A stretch of 64,000 nucleotides of DNA from Flavobacteriaceae bacterium (GCA_021647885.1 JAKITV010000001.1:124001-188000), one strand, 5' to 3'. Positions 35,191-44,671 are shown, counted from the stretch's first letter. Made by a program: numbers and translations. Notes: generated by a model not told the origin, from the letters alone.

Positions 35191-36222
35191 ATGAAACAGA
35201 TTTGGTTACATAGTGTTAGGTTATATATTAGATTAGGATTATTCTTTTATTTCAAGGAAATTAAGGTTATTAATGCTGGAAATATCCCTAAAGATAAACC
35301 TGTATTATTCTTATCTAATCATCAAAATGCATTGTTAGATGCACTTTTAATTGCTGTTAGATGTGGACGCTTCTCTTATTTTTTAACACGAGCAAGTGTA
35401 TTTAAAAATCCTATTGTAAGTAAATTACTAAAGAGTTTGCGAATGCTTCCTGTGTATCGTATTAGAGATGGTTGGAGTTCTATTACAAATAACCATCCCA
35501 TTTTTAATTCGTGTACAGGTTTGTTGTATCAAAATGAAGCTATTGTTATATTTCCTGAAGGCAACCATAGTCTAAATCGTACTGTACGGACTTTAAGCAA
35601 AGGATTCACGCGGATTGTTTTTGATACGCTTGAAAAATATCCTGATACCGATTTGCAACTCGTTCCAGTAGGTTTAAATTTTGTAAAAGCCGAAAAATTT
35701 GCCGATAGTGCTGCAATGTATTTTGGAAACCCTATTAACGCCAAAGATTATATTCTTGAAGATAGAAATGAAAGCATTGTTAAATTAAAACAAGGTATAC
35801 ATAAAAGCATAGGACAACTCACTACAGATATTAATGATAGTACTTATGATGATACTCTACAAAAACTAGTGGACTTGAATGTGAATTTTTTGAATCCTGA
35901 AGCTGTAAATAATTGTATTGCCAATGGCTTTAAAGATTGTGATGGCCAAAAAAGAAAAAGATTTTTAAGATTGAAATCAATATTAAAAGGATTATTGATC
36001 CTTAACCTTGTTTTGCCTTATGCAATTTGGAAATTTTTGCTACAGCCCAAAATAAAAGAAGCGGAATTTACATCAACTTTTAGATTTGCGGTAGCTATTA
36101 CTCTAGTTCCATTGTATTTATTGATAATTTGTTTGGTGTTAGCTTCTGTGTTTACTCTTACTATTGGTTTAGGTTATGTATTGTTTGTATTGATCCTTGC
36201 GCTTTTAGCTGTTAAAATTTAA
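35191..36222 (+). CDS. PlsC-like acyltransferase (1-acylglycerol-3-phosphate type)
   Basis: The 343-residue protein has the acyltransferase catalytic motif H-x4-D in LSNHQNALLDALLI (around residue 48-54) and the substrate motif FPEGNHS (around 115-121), followed by LVPVGLNFVKAEKF. Two or three membrane segments close the C-terminus (residues 265-343). It probably acylates a glycerophosphate or related acceptor at the inner membrane. It is longer than standard PlsC because of the C-terminal membrane region. The 3' end overlaps the convergent gene at 36205 by 18 bases. Confidence 0.85.
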   Translation: MKQIWLHSVRLYIRLGLFFYFKEIKVINAGNIPKDKPVLFLSNHQNALLDALLIAVRCGRFSYFLTRASVFKNPIVSKLLKSLRMLPVYRIRDGWSSITNNHPIFNSCTGLLYQNEAIVIFPEGNHSLNRTVRTLSKGFTRIVFDTLEKYPDTDLQLVPVGLNFVKAEKFADSAAMYFGNPINAKDYILEDRNESIVKLKQGIHKSIGQLTTDINDSTYDDTLQKLVDLNVNFLNPEAVNNCIANGFKDCDGQKRKRFLRLKSILKGLLILNLVLPYAIWKFLLQPKIKEAEFTSTFRFAVAITLVPLYLLIICLVLASVFTLTIGLGYVLFVLILALLAVKI

Positions 36223-36591
36223 TTTTTCTAATTCAATATTCAAATCTTCAAGAGATTTTTTATCAATAAAATTGGTATTGACAATTAATCTAGTTTTATC
36301 TGTTTGTAATATATACTCTCCAACTGATTTTTTGATTCGTTTTATTTCTGACAGATTTATTTTTTTTGAAAAAGGATAATTTTTATGTATTTGACCATTT
36401 TGGATAGTTAGATACTGATTGCTTTTTTCATAAAAATAAGATCCTAAATATAAAAATGAAACTAATAAAAAGCAATAATCTGTCCAGTAAGGGTCATCTT
36501 TAATAAATATTCCTAACAAACTTATGATTAGCCATAATATTCCAAATATAAGGCTATGATTTAGTCGTTTTCTATTGTAATAAATTTTCAT
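36205..36591 (-). CDS. Small membrane protein, PH-domain-like C-terminus
   Basis: A 128-residue protein of unknown function. Two membrane segments near residues 12-32 and 38-55 are followed by a soluble part, YLTIQNGQIHKNYPFSKKIN, LSEIKRIKKSVGEYILQ, that reads like a small bacterial PH-like fold, a layout common in Bacteroidota. It overlaps the acyltransferase gene tail to tail by 18 bases. The assignment rests on hydropathy and pattern only. Confidence 0.65.
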   Translation of the reverse strand: MKIYYNRKRLNHSLIFGILWLIISLLGIFIKDDPYWTDYCFLLVSFLYLGSYFYEKSNQYLTIQNGQIHKNYPFSKKINLSEIKRIKKSVGEYILQTDKTRLIVNTNFIDKKSLEDLNIELEKLNFNS

Positions 36592-36633
36592 TTTTTATAA
36601 GTGCATTACTAATATAAATAAATTACATCAAAT

Positions 36634-39150
36634 CTATAGCTCTTCCCTAAAGAAAATAGCATTCATTAATAACTTATTTGTGCCATACCAAAAAGCTCTA
36701 AAGTTTGTGTTATCTGTAAAAGCGACAACCTTACCTTTTCCTAATGGTTTTATCTGTAAAGGCACTGTGCCACCTAAACTGTCTAAATTCGGTTTCGAGA
36801 TATAACCACTTAATATTGGTCGTTTTGTATATTTTATTGGGTTGTTATAGCTGAGAGAGTCTGGCTTCATAAAAATGGTTGTATTCCTAAATAGCGAAAT
36901 TTTATTGTTTTTGTAACCAAAGTTTATTGGATGAGATCTGTCAATTTTGGCTTCAAAAATTGCACCACCAATAACTTGTGCTCCTTTAAAATCACGACGT
37001 TGCTCAAAAGTTATATTTTTAGCGGGAACGTCAACTTTTTTAAACTCTAATTTAGCAAACTCTTTAGATTTAAACCATTTTAGAGTATTTCTATATCCAA
37101 TTATAGTACCTCCGTTTTTAACCCAAGCTTTTATTTTTTTAGTATTAGTTTCACTCAATCCAGAAGTTGATGAGCTAGGAACAATAATAGTATTATATCG
37201 ACTTAAATCGGAACGACCAATGTTTCTGGTATCCAACTTAGTTACTGTTATATCATATCGAGTATCGAACAAATGCCAGATTTCTCCAGCATCGTAAGAA
37301 GTAATACCATCTCCAACCAGTAATGCGATTTTTGGACTTTTTAAAGCTCTAAAATGATTGCTTCCTAAATCTATGCCTTGTGTTAATCCTGTAGAAACAG
37401 CATCAATTTGTACATGACTTTCAAGTGCTAAATCGTTTAATAACGCATACAAATCTTTAGAGCTTAATTTCTGATTTTGAACAGGAATCAAAATTGTTCC
37501 ATAATCATATTGCTTTCCGTTTAAGCTAAATTGTTTCATTGCAACTTTGGCACGTAGGTCTTTGTTTAAGATTTTATTAAGAAGCTTTGGCGTGTAATAT
37601 TCATGCCATTCCATTAAATATGCATAATTACTTTGTCCAGATACTTTACCGGTTTTAAATTGAAGGTCAGTTACTTCTGCTCCAGCATTATTTGTCGAAA
37701 CACCTTCAGCATAATCCAAATTAAACGCTAACGGAAACGTCCATGCAGAAATGTCATAAAACAAGCTATCTTGAAACTTGGTGCGTTTTTCGAACATTGC
37801 ATTTATTAATCGCGTATTCTTCTGGTTTTTAGGGATGATGTAACTAAACCCTTTCTTAAAACGTTTTCCATTGGCTGTAAAATCTTGTTTTACTTCATTG
37901 AATTTAATCTGGTGACGTTTTAAAATTTCAGCTAAATGATAGGTTTTAGCAGCATCTTTTTCATCTCCAAAAACAATAGCTTTTCCATTTTCTTTAGCAG
38001 CTTCATTTCTTGCATTTTTAAAGAAGTTATGTTGATAAGTTAAAATTTCTTCACGCATATTTTTTGCAGCTTCTAAAGTCGATAAAGCAGCAGTAAATTG
38101 ATTGCGAATAGCAAACGGAAATGTTAATATGCCATTATCGCTTTCTTGAATATGTCCACGAGAGCTTGCTTGTTCAAATAAAATACCAATTCCACCATTT
38201 ATATCTGGAAAAGTGGAACCTTTTCCATAATAAAAATCATCGAAACTTTCTTCGGTATAATATAAAGAGCCAATCTTATCGAAGGCTTTTGCATGATAGT
38301 TTGCGATATCTTTTGTAAGCTCTTGATTTAACTTTGGTGTTAAAGGATGCGTTCTAGACGGAATTCCAGGCTGAAAAAAGAACGTGGAATTCGTTCCCAT
38401 TTCATGATGGTCGGTTAAAATATTTGGTAACCATTTGTGGAAAGTGGTTATTCTTACTCTCGATTCTGGAAGCTGTGCTGGTAACCAATCACGATTCATA
38501 TCAAACCAATAATGATTGGTTCTGGCTCCAGGCCAAACTTCGCGATATTCTCTATCGTTTGGATCTGGATTTAGATTAATGCTCTTATTTGTGTTTGCCC
38601 AATATGCAAAGCGTTGCAATCCGTCTGGATTAAAAGAAGGATCGAATAATATTACTGTATTATCTAATAATTCATTTATCTCATTACCTTCTGCGGCAGC
38701 CAAATAATAAGCAGCTAAAAGTCCTGCGTTAGATCCACTTGCTTCGTTACCATGAATTGAAAACCCTTGATACACTACAATCGGCATATTGGAAACGTTA
38801 GTATTGAAATTACCATTGGTTGCATCCAAATGTTCTTTTTGAATTTTATCTATGCTTTGATGATTATCAGGAGAAGTAATGGTAAGTAATAGTAGAGGTC
38901 TGTTTTCAAAAGTTTTACCTCTGTCTTCTATTGTAATTCTATTTGATGCATTGGCAAGAGCATACATATATTGCACTAATTTATCGTGAGTTACGTGCCA
39001 CTTACCAACTTGATATCCAATCACACTTTCTGGTGTTGGGATATTTTGGTTGTAAGTTACGTTTTGTGGAAGGTAGTATGATAAATCAATTTTGTTTTGT
39101 GCTTGAAGAAATGCACAAGATAAAAGGCAAATTAAAAATAGTTTTTTCAT
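36634..39150 (-). CDS. M14 family zinc carboxypeptidase, secreted
   Basis: A 838-residue secreted peptidase. A signal peptide (KKLFLICLLSCAFLQAQ) begins at the ATG at 39150; the ATG at 39162 would add four residues. The zinc site is HGNE (in QGFSIHGNEASGSN, around 134) plus His in LTDHHEMGTNSTFFFQPG, and the catalytic Glu is in GILFEQASSRG. About 400 residues follow with a Gln-amidotransferase-like region (ALLVGDGITSYDAGEIWHL) typical of the large flavobacterial M14 proteins. It likely trims peptides outside the cell or in the periplasm. Confidence 0.88.
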   Translation of the reverse strand: MKKLFLICLLSCAFLQAQNKIDLSYYLPQNVTYNQNIPTPESVIGYQVGKWHVTHDKLVQYMYALANASNRITIEDRGKTFENRPLLLLTITSPDNHQSIDKIQKEHLDATNGNFNTNVSNMPIVVYQGFSIHGNEASGSNAGLLAAYYLAAAEGNEINELLDNTVILFDPSFNPDGLQRFAYWANTNKSINLNPDPNDREYREVWPGARTNHYWFDMNRDWLPAQLPESRVRITTFHKWLPNILTDHHEMGTNSTFFFQPGIPSRTHPLTPKLNQELTKDIANYHAKAFDKIGSLYYTEESFDDFYYGKGSTFPDINGGIGILFEQASSRGHIQESDNGILTFPFAIRNQFTAALSTLEAAKNMREEILTYQHNFFKNARNEAAKENGKAIVFGDEKDAAKTYHLAEILKRHQIKFNEVKQDFTANGKRFKKGFSYIIPKNQKNTRLINAMFEKRTKFQDSLFYDISAWTFPLAFNLDYAEGVSTNNAGAEVTDLQFKTGKVSGQSNYAYLMEWHEYYTPKLLNKILNKDLRAKVAMKQFSLNGKQYDYGTILIPVQNQKLSSKDLYALLNDLALESHVQIDAVSTGLTQGIDLGSNHFRALKSPKIALLVGDGITSYDAGEIWHLFDTRYDITVTKLDTRNIGRSDLSRYNTIIVPSSSTSGLSETNTKKIKAWVKNGGTIIGYRNTLKWFKSKEFAKLEFKKVDVPAKNITFEQRRDFKGAQVIGGAIFEAKIDRSHPINFGYKNNKISLFRNTTIFMKPDSLSYNNPIKYTKRPILSGYISKPNLDSLGGTVPLQIKPLGKGKVVAFTDNTNFRAFWYGTNKLLMNAIFFREEL

Positions 39151-39157
39151 AATATTG

Positions 39158-39171
39158 CCCACGAAAGTGGG
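39158..39171. repeat. Short hairpin in the M14 peptidase leader
   Basis: CCCAC, loop GAAA, GTGGG: a 5-bp stem closed by a GAAA tetraloop, 8 bases upstream of the preferred M14 start codon. On the minus strand it lies in the mRNA leader, so it could influence translation, but it also resembles the dispersed palindromes elsewhere in the window. Confidence 0.5.
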
Positions 39172-39276
39172 TATCTTTTTAATGTTAGTCAGACTTCTTT
39201 TGTTAGTTAGGGCATAAATATAAAAAAACCGCTACTAAAAAGTAACAGTTTTTAATATTTTAAGATTTTATTAGGT

Positions 39277-39294
39277 TTCTCGCTTTCGCGAGAA
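39277..39294. repeat. Dispersed palindrome, TTCTCGC family
   Basis: TTCTCGC, loop TTTC, GCGAGAA, followed by TGACAG. The reverse complement (TGTCATTCTCGCG...) matches the outer part of the element at 42950-42988. It sits between the M14 peptidase and the DUF3276 gene without an associated T-run. Confidence 0.65.
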
Positions 39295-39340
39295 TGACAG
39301 TTTTTATTCGTATCGAACAAGTTCGATGTCGTTTTTGAAT

Positions 39341-39736
39341 TTAAATATCCTCAAAATTCACATCTGTAAAACTTTCAGGAGATGCAGGTGCTTCCTCTGT
39401 GTCTTTAGCAGTGTTTTCGTTTGTATCAAACTCTTCTCTTTTAAAATCTTTTTGATGACGTTCACTTATAACTTCTTCACCTTTTTCATTAATGATATAG
39501 TCAGTCATTTCGCCTAAAATGTCTTTAAATTCAGAAAAATCTTCTTTATATAAATAAATTTTGTGCTTTTTGTAATGAAATGAACCATCGTCATTTGTAA
39601 ACTTTTTACTTTCGGTAATTGTAAGATAATAATCTCCTGCTTTAGTAGATCTTACGTCAAAAAAATAAGTACGTCTTCCTGCTCTTAAAACTTTGGAAAA
39701 TATCTCCTCTTGCTCCATCATATCCTTATAAGCCAT
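39341..39736 (-). CDS. DUF3276 family protein (PUR-alpha-like)
   Basis: A 131-residue protein of the Bacteroidota/Spirochaete PUR-alpha family, a single-stranded nucleic-acid binding fold. The conserved core is residues 10-80: EEIFSKVLRAGRRTYFFDVR, DYYLTITESKK, and KIYLYKEDFSEFKDILGEMT. An acidic, low-complexity tail (from about residue 95) ends in FTDVNFEDI. Its role is probably RNA or DNA binding; no partner is evident nearby. Confidence 0.88.
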   Translation of the reverse strand: MAYKDMMEQEEIFSKVLRAGRRTYFFDVRSTKAGDYYLTITESKKFTNDDGSFHYKKHKIYLYKEDFSEFKDILGEMTDYIINEKGEEVISERHQKDFKREEFDTNENTAKDTEEAPASPESFTDVNFEDI

Positions 39737-39838
39737 AATTGTATAGTTAAATTTGTTTTCTTTATTAATGACTCAAAAATCTAAAAAATATATATACCAA
39801 CCAACTAATTATGATATTTCTTTTTTATCAGGTCTTAT

Positions 39839-41596
39839 TTATTGATTTTGAGATGATTCAGAAAGCTGCTTTAAATAGAGGTTTTTGTAGTATCCATCTA
39901 TGTTTATAAGTTCATCGTGAGTGCCTTTTTGTATAACATGACCATTATCTAGGACAATTATTTTGTCTGCATTTTTTACTGAAGAAATTCTATGACTTAC
40001 AATAATTGTTGTTTTTCCTTCTGAAACTTTAGCAAGATTGTTGAGTATTTTTTCTTCAGTTTCAGTATCTACAGCAGATAAACAATCATCCAACAATAAA
40101 ATCTTTGGGTTTTTAATTATTGCCCTTGCAATGGATACACGTTGTTTTTGTCCACCAGAAAGTGTAATTCCTCTTTCGCCTAAAATGGTATCATAGCCAT
40201 TTACAAACTTGATAATATTTTCATGTACAACGGCATTTTTTGCAGCTTGTACAACATCTTCATCTGTAGCATTTATATATCCAAATTTGATATTATCCTT
40301 TATAGAATCTGAAAACAAAAAGGCATCTTGTGGCACATAACCAATACTGTTTCGTAAGTTGTCAAGATTCAGTTGTTTTATGGATTTATCATCAATTAGT
40401 ATATTGCCATTATTAATATCGTAAAGCCTTCCGATTAAATCCAATATCGTAGATTTACCAGAACCTGTTTTGCCAATAATTGCAAGAGTTTCTCCTTGAT
40501 TTACGGTAAAACTAATATCTTTTAGAGCTTGAATATTTGTATCATCGTAAGTAAAAGATACATTCTTAAATTCAATATTCCCATTAATTATTGTTGGGGT
40601 TGTTATTGTGTTTTTAATTTCTGGTTCAACTTTTAAAAACTCATTAATGCGCTTTTGAGAGGCTTCGGCTTCCTGAACGATTGAAGTTACCCAACCTAAA
40701 GCTGCAACTGGCCATGTAAGCATATTAACGTAGATAATAAACTCTGCAATAGTGCCAAAATCTTCTATTTTACCATTAACATATTGCAAACCTCCAACGT
40801 AAATTACTAATAGATTACTGGCACCAATTAGTAAAATCATTAAAGGAAAAAAAAGAGCTTGTACTTTTGCTAGGTTTATTTGTTTTTGTCTGCTTTCTGT
40901 GGACAAAGTTTCAAAAGCAATATTTGTTTGAAGTTCTATTCCGTTTGCTTTTATTACCGAAATTCCGCTAAAAGATTCTTGCGCAAAAGTCGATAATTTA
41001 GATAAATATACTTGTACAATGGTACTGCGTTTGTGTATTACTTTACTTAAAGTGTAGATGGTTATAGATAAAATTGGCAGCGGAATAATAGTATACAATG
41101 CAAGAGATGGTGCCTGATTAAACATATAGATTAAAGCAATTACAAACAATGTAACTGTATCTATACTGTACATAATTGCTGGGCCAACATACATTCTTAC
41201 TTTACCAACATCTTCACTAATCCGATTCATTAAATCACCAGTTCTGTTTTTTTTATAGAAGTTTAAAGATAATCGCTGGTATTGCTGATAGATTTCGTTT
41301 TTAAGATCGAATTCTATATAACGGGAGACATTAATAATAGTTTGGCGCTTTAAGAATGTGAAACCTCCTGCAATAAGTGCTGCACCAATTAAGTAAATTA
41401 TATTTATAGCTAAATCTGCTTTAAATGTAACATCAATTTCTCCTTCTAATTTAGCAACAATCACATTGATAGATTGTCCAATTAAACGCGGTGTGAATAA
41501 AGCAAAAATTTTAGCAAGAATAGTAATTGCTATTCCAATTAAAAGCCTATATCTATACTTCTTGAAATATTTGTTAAGATGTTGTAATTCTTTCAT
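39839..41596 (-). CDS. ABC exporter, fused membrane and ATPase domains
   Basis: A 585-residue half-transporter that should work as a homodimer. Residues about 15-310 form the six-helix ABC transmembrane domain; residues about 335-575 the ATPase: Walker A IIGKTGSGKST, Q-loop GYVPQDAFLFSDSIKDNI, signature LSGGQKQRVSIARAI, Walker B KILLLDDCLSAVDTETE, and switch His in IVSHRISS. It resembles the MsbA/multidrug group; the substrate could be lipid or drug. It is divergent from leucine dehydrogenase, with 144 bases between starts. Confidence 0.9.
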   Translation of the reverse strand: MKELQHLNKYFKKYRYRLLIGIAITILAKIFALFTPRLIGQSINVIVAKLEGEIDVTFKADLAINIIYLIGAALIAGGFTFLKRQTIINVSRYIEFDLKNEIYQQYQRLSLNFYKKNRTGDLMNRISEDVGKVRMYVGPAIMYSIDTVTLFVIALIYMFNQAPSLALYTIIPLPILSITIYTLSKVIHKRSTIVQVYLSKLSTFAQESFSGISVIKANGIELQTNIAFETLSTESRQKQINLAKVQALFFPLMILLIGASNLLVIYVGGLQYVNGKIEDFGTIAEFIIYVNMLTWPVAALGWVTSIVQEAEASQKRINEFLKVEPEIKNTITTPTIINGNIEFKNVSFTYDDTNIQALKDISFTVNQGETLAIIGKTGSGKSTILDLIGRLYDINNGNILIDDKSIKQLNLDNLRNSIGYVPQDAFLFSDSIKDNIKFGYINATDEDVVQAAKNAVVHENIIKFVNGYDTILGERGITLSGGQKQRVSIARAIIKNPKILLLDDCLSAVDTETEEKILNNLAKVSEGKTTIIVSHRISSVKNADKIIVLDNGHVIQKGTHDELINIDGYYKNLYLKQLSESSQNQ

Positions 41597-41654
41597 TTGT
41601 GACTATTTTGCAAAATACAAATTTTTAACATTTTCTCATTTTAACACCATTTTT

Positions 41655-41686
41655 TTTGCGTAAACTGTAATAATCGAGTATTTTTG
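41655..41686 (+). promoter_or_regulatory. Bacteroidota promoter of the leucine dehydrogenase gene
   Basis: TTTG at 41655-41658, a 20-base spacer, and TATTTTTG at 41679-41686 match the -33/-7 pattern TTTG...TAnnTTTG. The start codon follows at 41741, leaving a leader of about 50 bases. Confidence 0.65.
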
Positions 41687-41740
41687 CATGCTGTTATTAG
41701 ATATAATTCAAATAACGAATTATTAAAAAATATTTTTTAA

Positions 41741-42844
41741 ATGATTTTAGACGTTATTAATTCAAACGAAATTAAAAAAGTTGATCCAGTATTTGGACAA
41801 CTTTCTTTTGATAATCACGAACAAGTTGTTTTTTGCAACGACAAAGATACAGGTTTAAAAGCAATAATTGGAATTCATAATACGGTTTTAGGACCAGCTC
41901 TTGGAGGCACAAGAATGTGGCAATATGCTAATGAATGGGAAGCTTTAAACGATGTGCTTCGCCTATCTCGTGGAATGAGTTATAAAGCTGCTATTACTGG
42001 TCTAAATCTTGGTGGAGGTAAAGCTGTAATTATTGGTGATGCTAAAACCCAAAAAACACCTGAATTGATGAGACGTTTTGGGGAGTTTATTCATTCGTTA
42101 AGCGGAAAATATATTACAGCAGAAGATGTTGGAATGGAAACCGCAGACATGGATTTAGTTCGTGAAGTAACACCTTTTGTTACTGGAATTTCTGAAGATA
42201 AAGGTGGCGCAGGAAACCCTTCGCCAATTACGGCTTATGGAGTCTTTATGGGAATGAAAGCTGCAGCACATTATAAATTTGGAAGCGATATTTTGGAAGA
42301 TAAAAAAATATTGGTACAAGGTATTGGACATGTAGGAGAATCTTTGGTGGAAAATTTAGTGAATGAAGGTGCTAATGTAATTATTGATGATATAAATGAA
42401 GAACGTTTACAAGAAGTGAGTCATAAATATGGTGTTTCAGTTTATAGAGGAAACGATATTTATTCTGAAGAGATAGATATATATGCACCATGTGCATTAG
42501 GAGCTACTGTAAACGATGAAACTGTTTACAAAATAAAAGCACAAGTAATAGCAGGTGCAGCAAACAACCAATTGGCAAACGAAGAAAAACATGGACGTAT
42601 ATTAAAAGAAAGAGAGATTGTTTATGCTCCAGATTTTTTAATAAATGCTGGAGGCATAATTAATGTATATGCGGAGTTGGAAGGATACGATAAACAAGAA
42701 ATTGTTCGTAAAACAGAAAATATTTACAATACAACTTTAGAAATATTAGAAAAATCTGGTTCAAATGGTATAACAACCAATCATGCAGCTTTAAATATTG
42801 CAAAGAGTAGGATAGAAATGAGAAAAAAAGAGAATTCTAAATAA
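41741..42844 (+). CDS. Leucine dehydrogenase (Glu/Leu/Phe/Val dehydrogenase family)
   Basis: It reversibly deaminates branched-chain amino acids with NAD. The 367 residues hold GPALGGTRMWQYANE, the catalytic Lys region SRGMSYKAAITGLNLGGGKA, ITAEDVGMETADMDLV, and the dinucleotide site VQGIGHVGESLVENL (around residue 190), followed by AAVN-equivalent APCALGATVNDETV and AGAANNQLANEEKHG. Length and motifs fit leucine or valine dehydrogenase rather than glutamate dehydrogenase. A strong hairpin terminator follows at 42873. Confidence 0.9.
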   Translation: MILDVINSNEIKKVDPVFGQLSFDNHEQVVFCNDKDTGLKAIIGIHNTVLGPALGGTRMWQYANEWEALNDVLRLSRGMSYKAAITGLNLGGGKAVIIGDAKTQKTPELMRRFGEFIHSLSGKYITAEDVGMETADMDLVREVTPFVTGISEDKGGAGNPSPITAYGVFMGMKAAAHYKFGSDILEDKKILVQGIGHVGESLVENLVNEGANVIIDDINEERLQEVSHKYGVSVYRGNDIYSEEIDIYAPCALGATVNDETVYKIKAQVIAGAANNQLANEEKHGRILKEREIVYAPDFLINAGGIINVYAELEGYDKQEIVRKTENIYNTTLEILEKSGSNGITTNHAALNIAKSRIEMRKKENSK

Positions 42845-42872
42845 ATACATTTAAAAATAATACTATTTTTGC

Positions 42873-42903
42873 GAGGCGAAAGATTTTATCTTTCGCCTCT
42901 TTA
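42873..42903 (+). terminator. Rho-independent-like terminator after leucine dehydrogenase
   Basis: GAGGCGAAAGAT, loop TTT, ATCTTTCGCCTC form a perfect 12-bp stem, followed by TTTAA. It lies 28 bases after the stop codon. The T-run is short (three), but stem strength and position support termination. Confidence 0.7.
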
Positions 42904-42917
42904 ATTGCAAAAGAATT

Positions 42918-42935
42918 CCTCGATTTTTATCGAGG
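42918..42935. repeat. Short hairpin CCTCGAT/ATCGAGG
   Basis: CCTCGAT, loop TTTT, ATCGAGG: a perfect 7-bp stem in the 229-base gap between leucine dehydrogenase and nusB. It lies directly between the terminator at 42873 and the nested palindrome at 42952, so this gap is crowded with structured repeats. Confidence 0.6.
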
Positions 42936-42951
42936 TAACAATTTAATTGTC

Positions 42952-42986
42952 ATTCTCGCGATCCCGATAGCTATCGGGACGGGAAT
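42952..42986. repeat. Nested palindrome: TCCCGATAG inside TTCTCGCG element
   Basis: A perfect 18-base palindrome TCCCGATAGCTATCGGGA (42962-42979) is flanked by ATTCTCGCG on the left and CGGGAAT on the right, which themselves can pair through ATTC/GAAT and neighbouring bases. The left flank TGTCATTCTCGCG equals the reverse complement of the simple hairpin at 39277-39294. Confidence 0.65.
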
Positions 42987-43073
42987 CCAAAAATAAAAGT
43001 TTCTCATTGAAATAGATTGATGAGATATAAATTAATAGTTGTTCCAAAGCTGGAATTTAAAGTTCTTTAAAAT

Positions 43074-44018
43074 ATGCTTAACAGAAGACATATTCGTGTA
43101 AAAGTAATGCAGATAATTTATGCATTTAAAGGTAATGAAAGTGATGATCTTAAAAAGGATGAACGGTTTTTATTACATAGTATAGATAATATGTATAACC
43201 TGTACCTATTAATAATGTCACTATTAATAGAAGTACAAAGTCAAGCAGAAGAGTTCCTTATTAAATCAAAGCAAAAACATCTTGCAACCGCTCAAGAGAA
43301 AAACCCTAACAATAAGTTTATAAACAATGCAATTTTAATTCATCTTAAAAATAATAAGCAGCTTAAACAAGAACTTGAAAAACGAAAAATCGACAATTGG
43401 AAATTAGACAATGAGTATGTAGAAATAATATTTAAGGCACTTTTAAAAAGTGAATTATATAACAACTATATGTCTAACAATACTTTACCCTTTCAAGAAG
43501 ACAAAACCTTTATTGTCGAATTTTTTAAAACCATAATAGCTCCAAACGAAAAATTATACGACTATTTAGAAGACAAAAATATTACTTGGTTAGATGATTT
43601 GCCTGTTGTAAATACTACAATTGTAAAGCTGTTAAGAAAAATGAAGGCAAATTCTGAAGAGCATCATTTTTTGCCTCAACTATTTAAAGATATAGATGAT
43701 AAAGATTTTGCAATAGAGCTTTTACAAAAAACGGTTTTAAATAGTAATACGTTTAGTGAAGAGATTGCAGCTAAAACTATAAATTGGGATAAAGATAGAA
43801 TTGCAACTATTGATTTTGTATTGTTACAAATGGCAATTTGCGAGTTTCAAAAGTTTCCTTCAATACCAGTAAAAGTTACCATAAACGAGTATTTGGAAAT
43901 TGCAAAAGAATATTCTACACCAAAAAGCAGCACATTTATTAATGGTGTTTTAGACAAATTAGTTAAAGAATATGAAGCTAAAGGAACGTTAAATAAAGCT
44001 GGTCGTGGATTGTTATAA
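43074..44018 (+). CDS. nusB: Transcription antitermination factor NusB, long form
   Basis: NusB binds boxA RNA with NusE (S10) for rRNA antitermination. At 314 residues it is about twice the length of E. coli NusB, as is usual in Bacteroidota. The N-terminus starts like NusB (RRHIRVKVMQIIYAFKGNE), and the C-terminal 170 residues hold the core: LLQKTVLNSNTFSEEIAAKT, IDFVLLQMAICEFQKFPSIP, KVTINEYLEIAKEYSTPKSS, FINGVLDKL. The middle insertion is unassigned. Two genes for a lipoprotein and YajC follow. Confidence 0.9.
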   Translation: MLNRRHIRVKVMQIIYAFKGNESDDLKKDERFLLHSIDNMYNLYLLIMSLLIEVQSQAEEFLIKSKQKHLATAQEKNPNNKFINNAILIHLKNNKQLKQELEKRKIDNWKLDNEYVEIIFKALLKSELYNNYMSNNTLPFQEDKTFIVEFFKTIIAPNEKLYDYLEDKNITWLDDLPVVNTTIVKLLRKMKANSEEHHFLPQLFKDIDDKDFAIELLQKTVLNSNTFSEEIAAKTINWDKDRIATIDFVLLQMAICEFQKFPSIPVKVTINEYLEIAKEYSTPKSSTFINGVLDKLVKEYEAKGTLNKAGRGLL

Positions 44019-44107
44019 TAAAAATTTATTATTTTTATGCCCAGAATGTTAAAAACAACTAATATAAACCCAAATGTTTATCTTGAATAAACAAAAAAAT
44101 TAAGAAC

Positions 44108-44659
44108 ATGAAAAAAATATTTTTAGGTTTAAGTGCCTTATGTATGGTAGCTTTTACGTCTTGTAAAGAAGACGCAGCGAGTAAAGTAAAAGCCGAGAAT
44201 GTAACCCAAGCAGCAGAAAGAGATGCAGTATCTGGAGATTTTCCATCTATTACATTTGATAAAACCGAACATGATTTTGGTGAGATTGAAAATGGAACTC
44301 CTGTAGAAACTGTGTTTTCTTATACAAATACAGGAAAAGTACCTTTGGTAATTACCAATATTACAAGTACTTGTGGATGTACAGTGCCAAAAGATTGGAG
44401 TAAAGAACCTTTAGATCCAGGAGCTTCGGCAAGTTTTACCGTAAAGTTTGATGGTAAAGGAACAAACAAAGTGACTAAGACGGTTACTGTAACCGCAAAT
44501 ACCGAAAAAGGTAAAGAAACAGTTAAAATTACTGCTTTTGTAAAACCAGACCCAAATGCTCCAGCTAGAAGAGTTGGATCATCTATTATTAAGCAAAACC
44601 CTCCAGGAACTACTAAAACGAGTACTCAGCCAGGACACGAAGGACATAACCATAATTAA
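44108..44659 (+). CDS. DUF1573 domain lipoprotein
   Basis: A 183-residue protein with a lipoprotein signal (GLSALCMVAFTSC, lipobox Cys at about residue 19). The DUF1573 domain spans about 48-145: FDKTEHDFGEIENGTPVETV, FSYTNTGKVPLVITNITSTC then GCTVPKDWS, an immunoglobulin-like (ASPM/SPD-2/hydin) fold. A Pro/His/Asn-rich tail ends in GHEGHNHN, a possible metal-binding stretch. The family is periplasmic and abundant in Bacteroidota; function unknown. It lies 12 bases before yajC, a pairing common in the phylum. Confidence 0.87.
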   Translation: MKKIFLGLSALCMVAFTSCKEDAASKVKAENVTQAAERDAVSGDFPSITFDKTEHDFGEIENGTPVETVFSYTNTGKVPLVITNITSTCGCTVPKDWSKEPLDPGASASFTVKFDGKGTNKVTKTVTVTANTEKGKETVKITAFVKPDPNAPARRVGSSIIKQNPPGTTKTSTQPGHEGHNHN

Positions 44660-44671
44660 TATTTAGTATTG

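Noticed and set aside
36947-37297. A 116-codon frame antisense to the M14 peptidase gene
   Set aside because: No promoter, no recognisable domain and complete overlap with a conserved gene.
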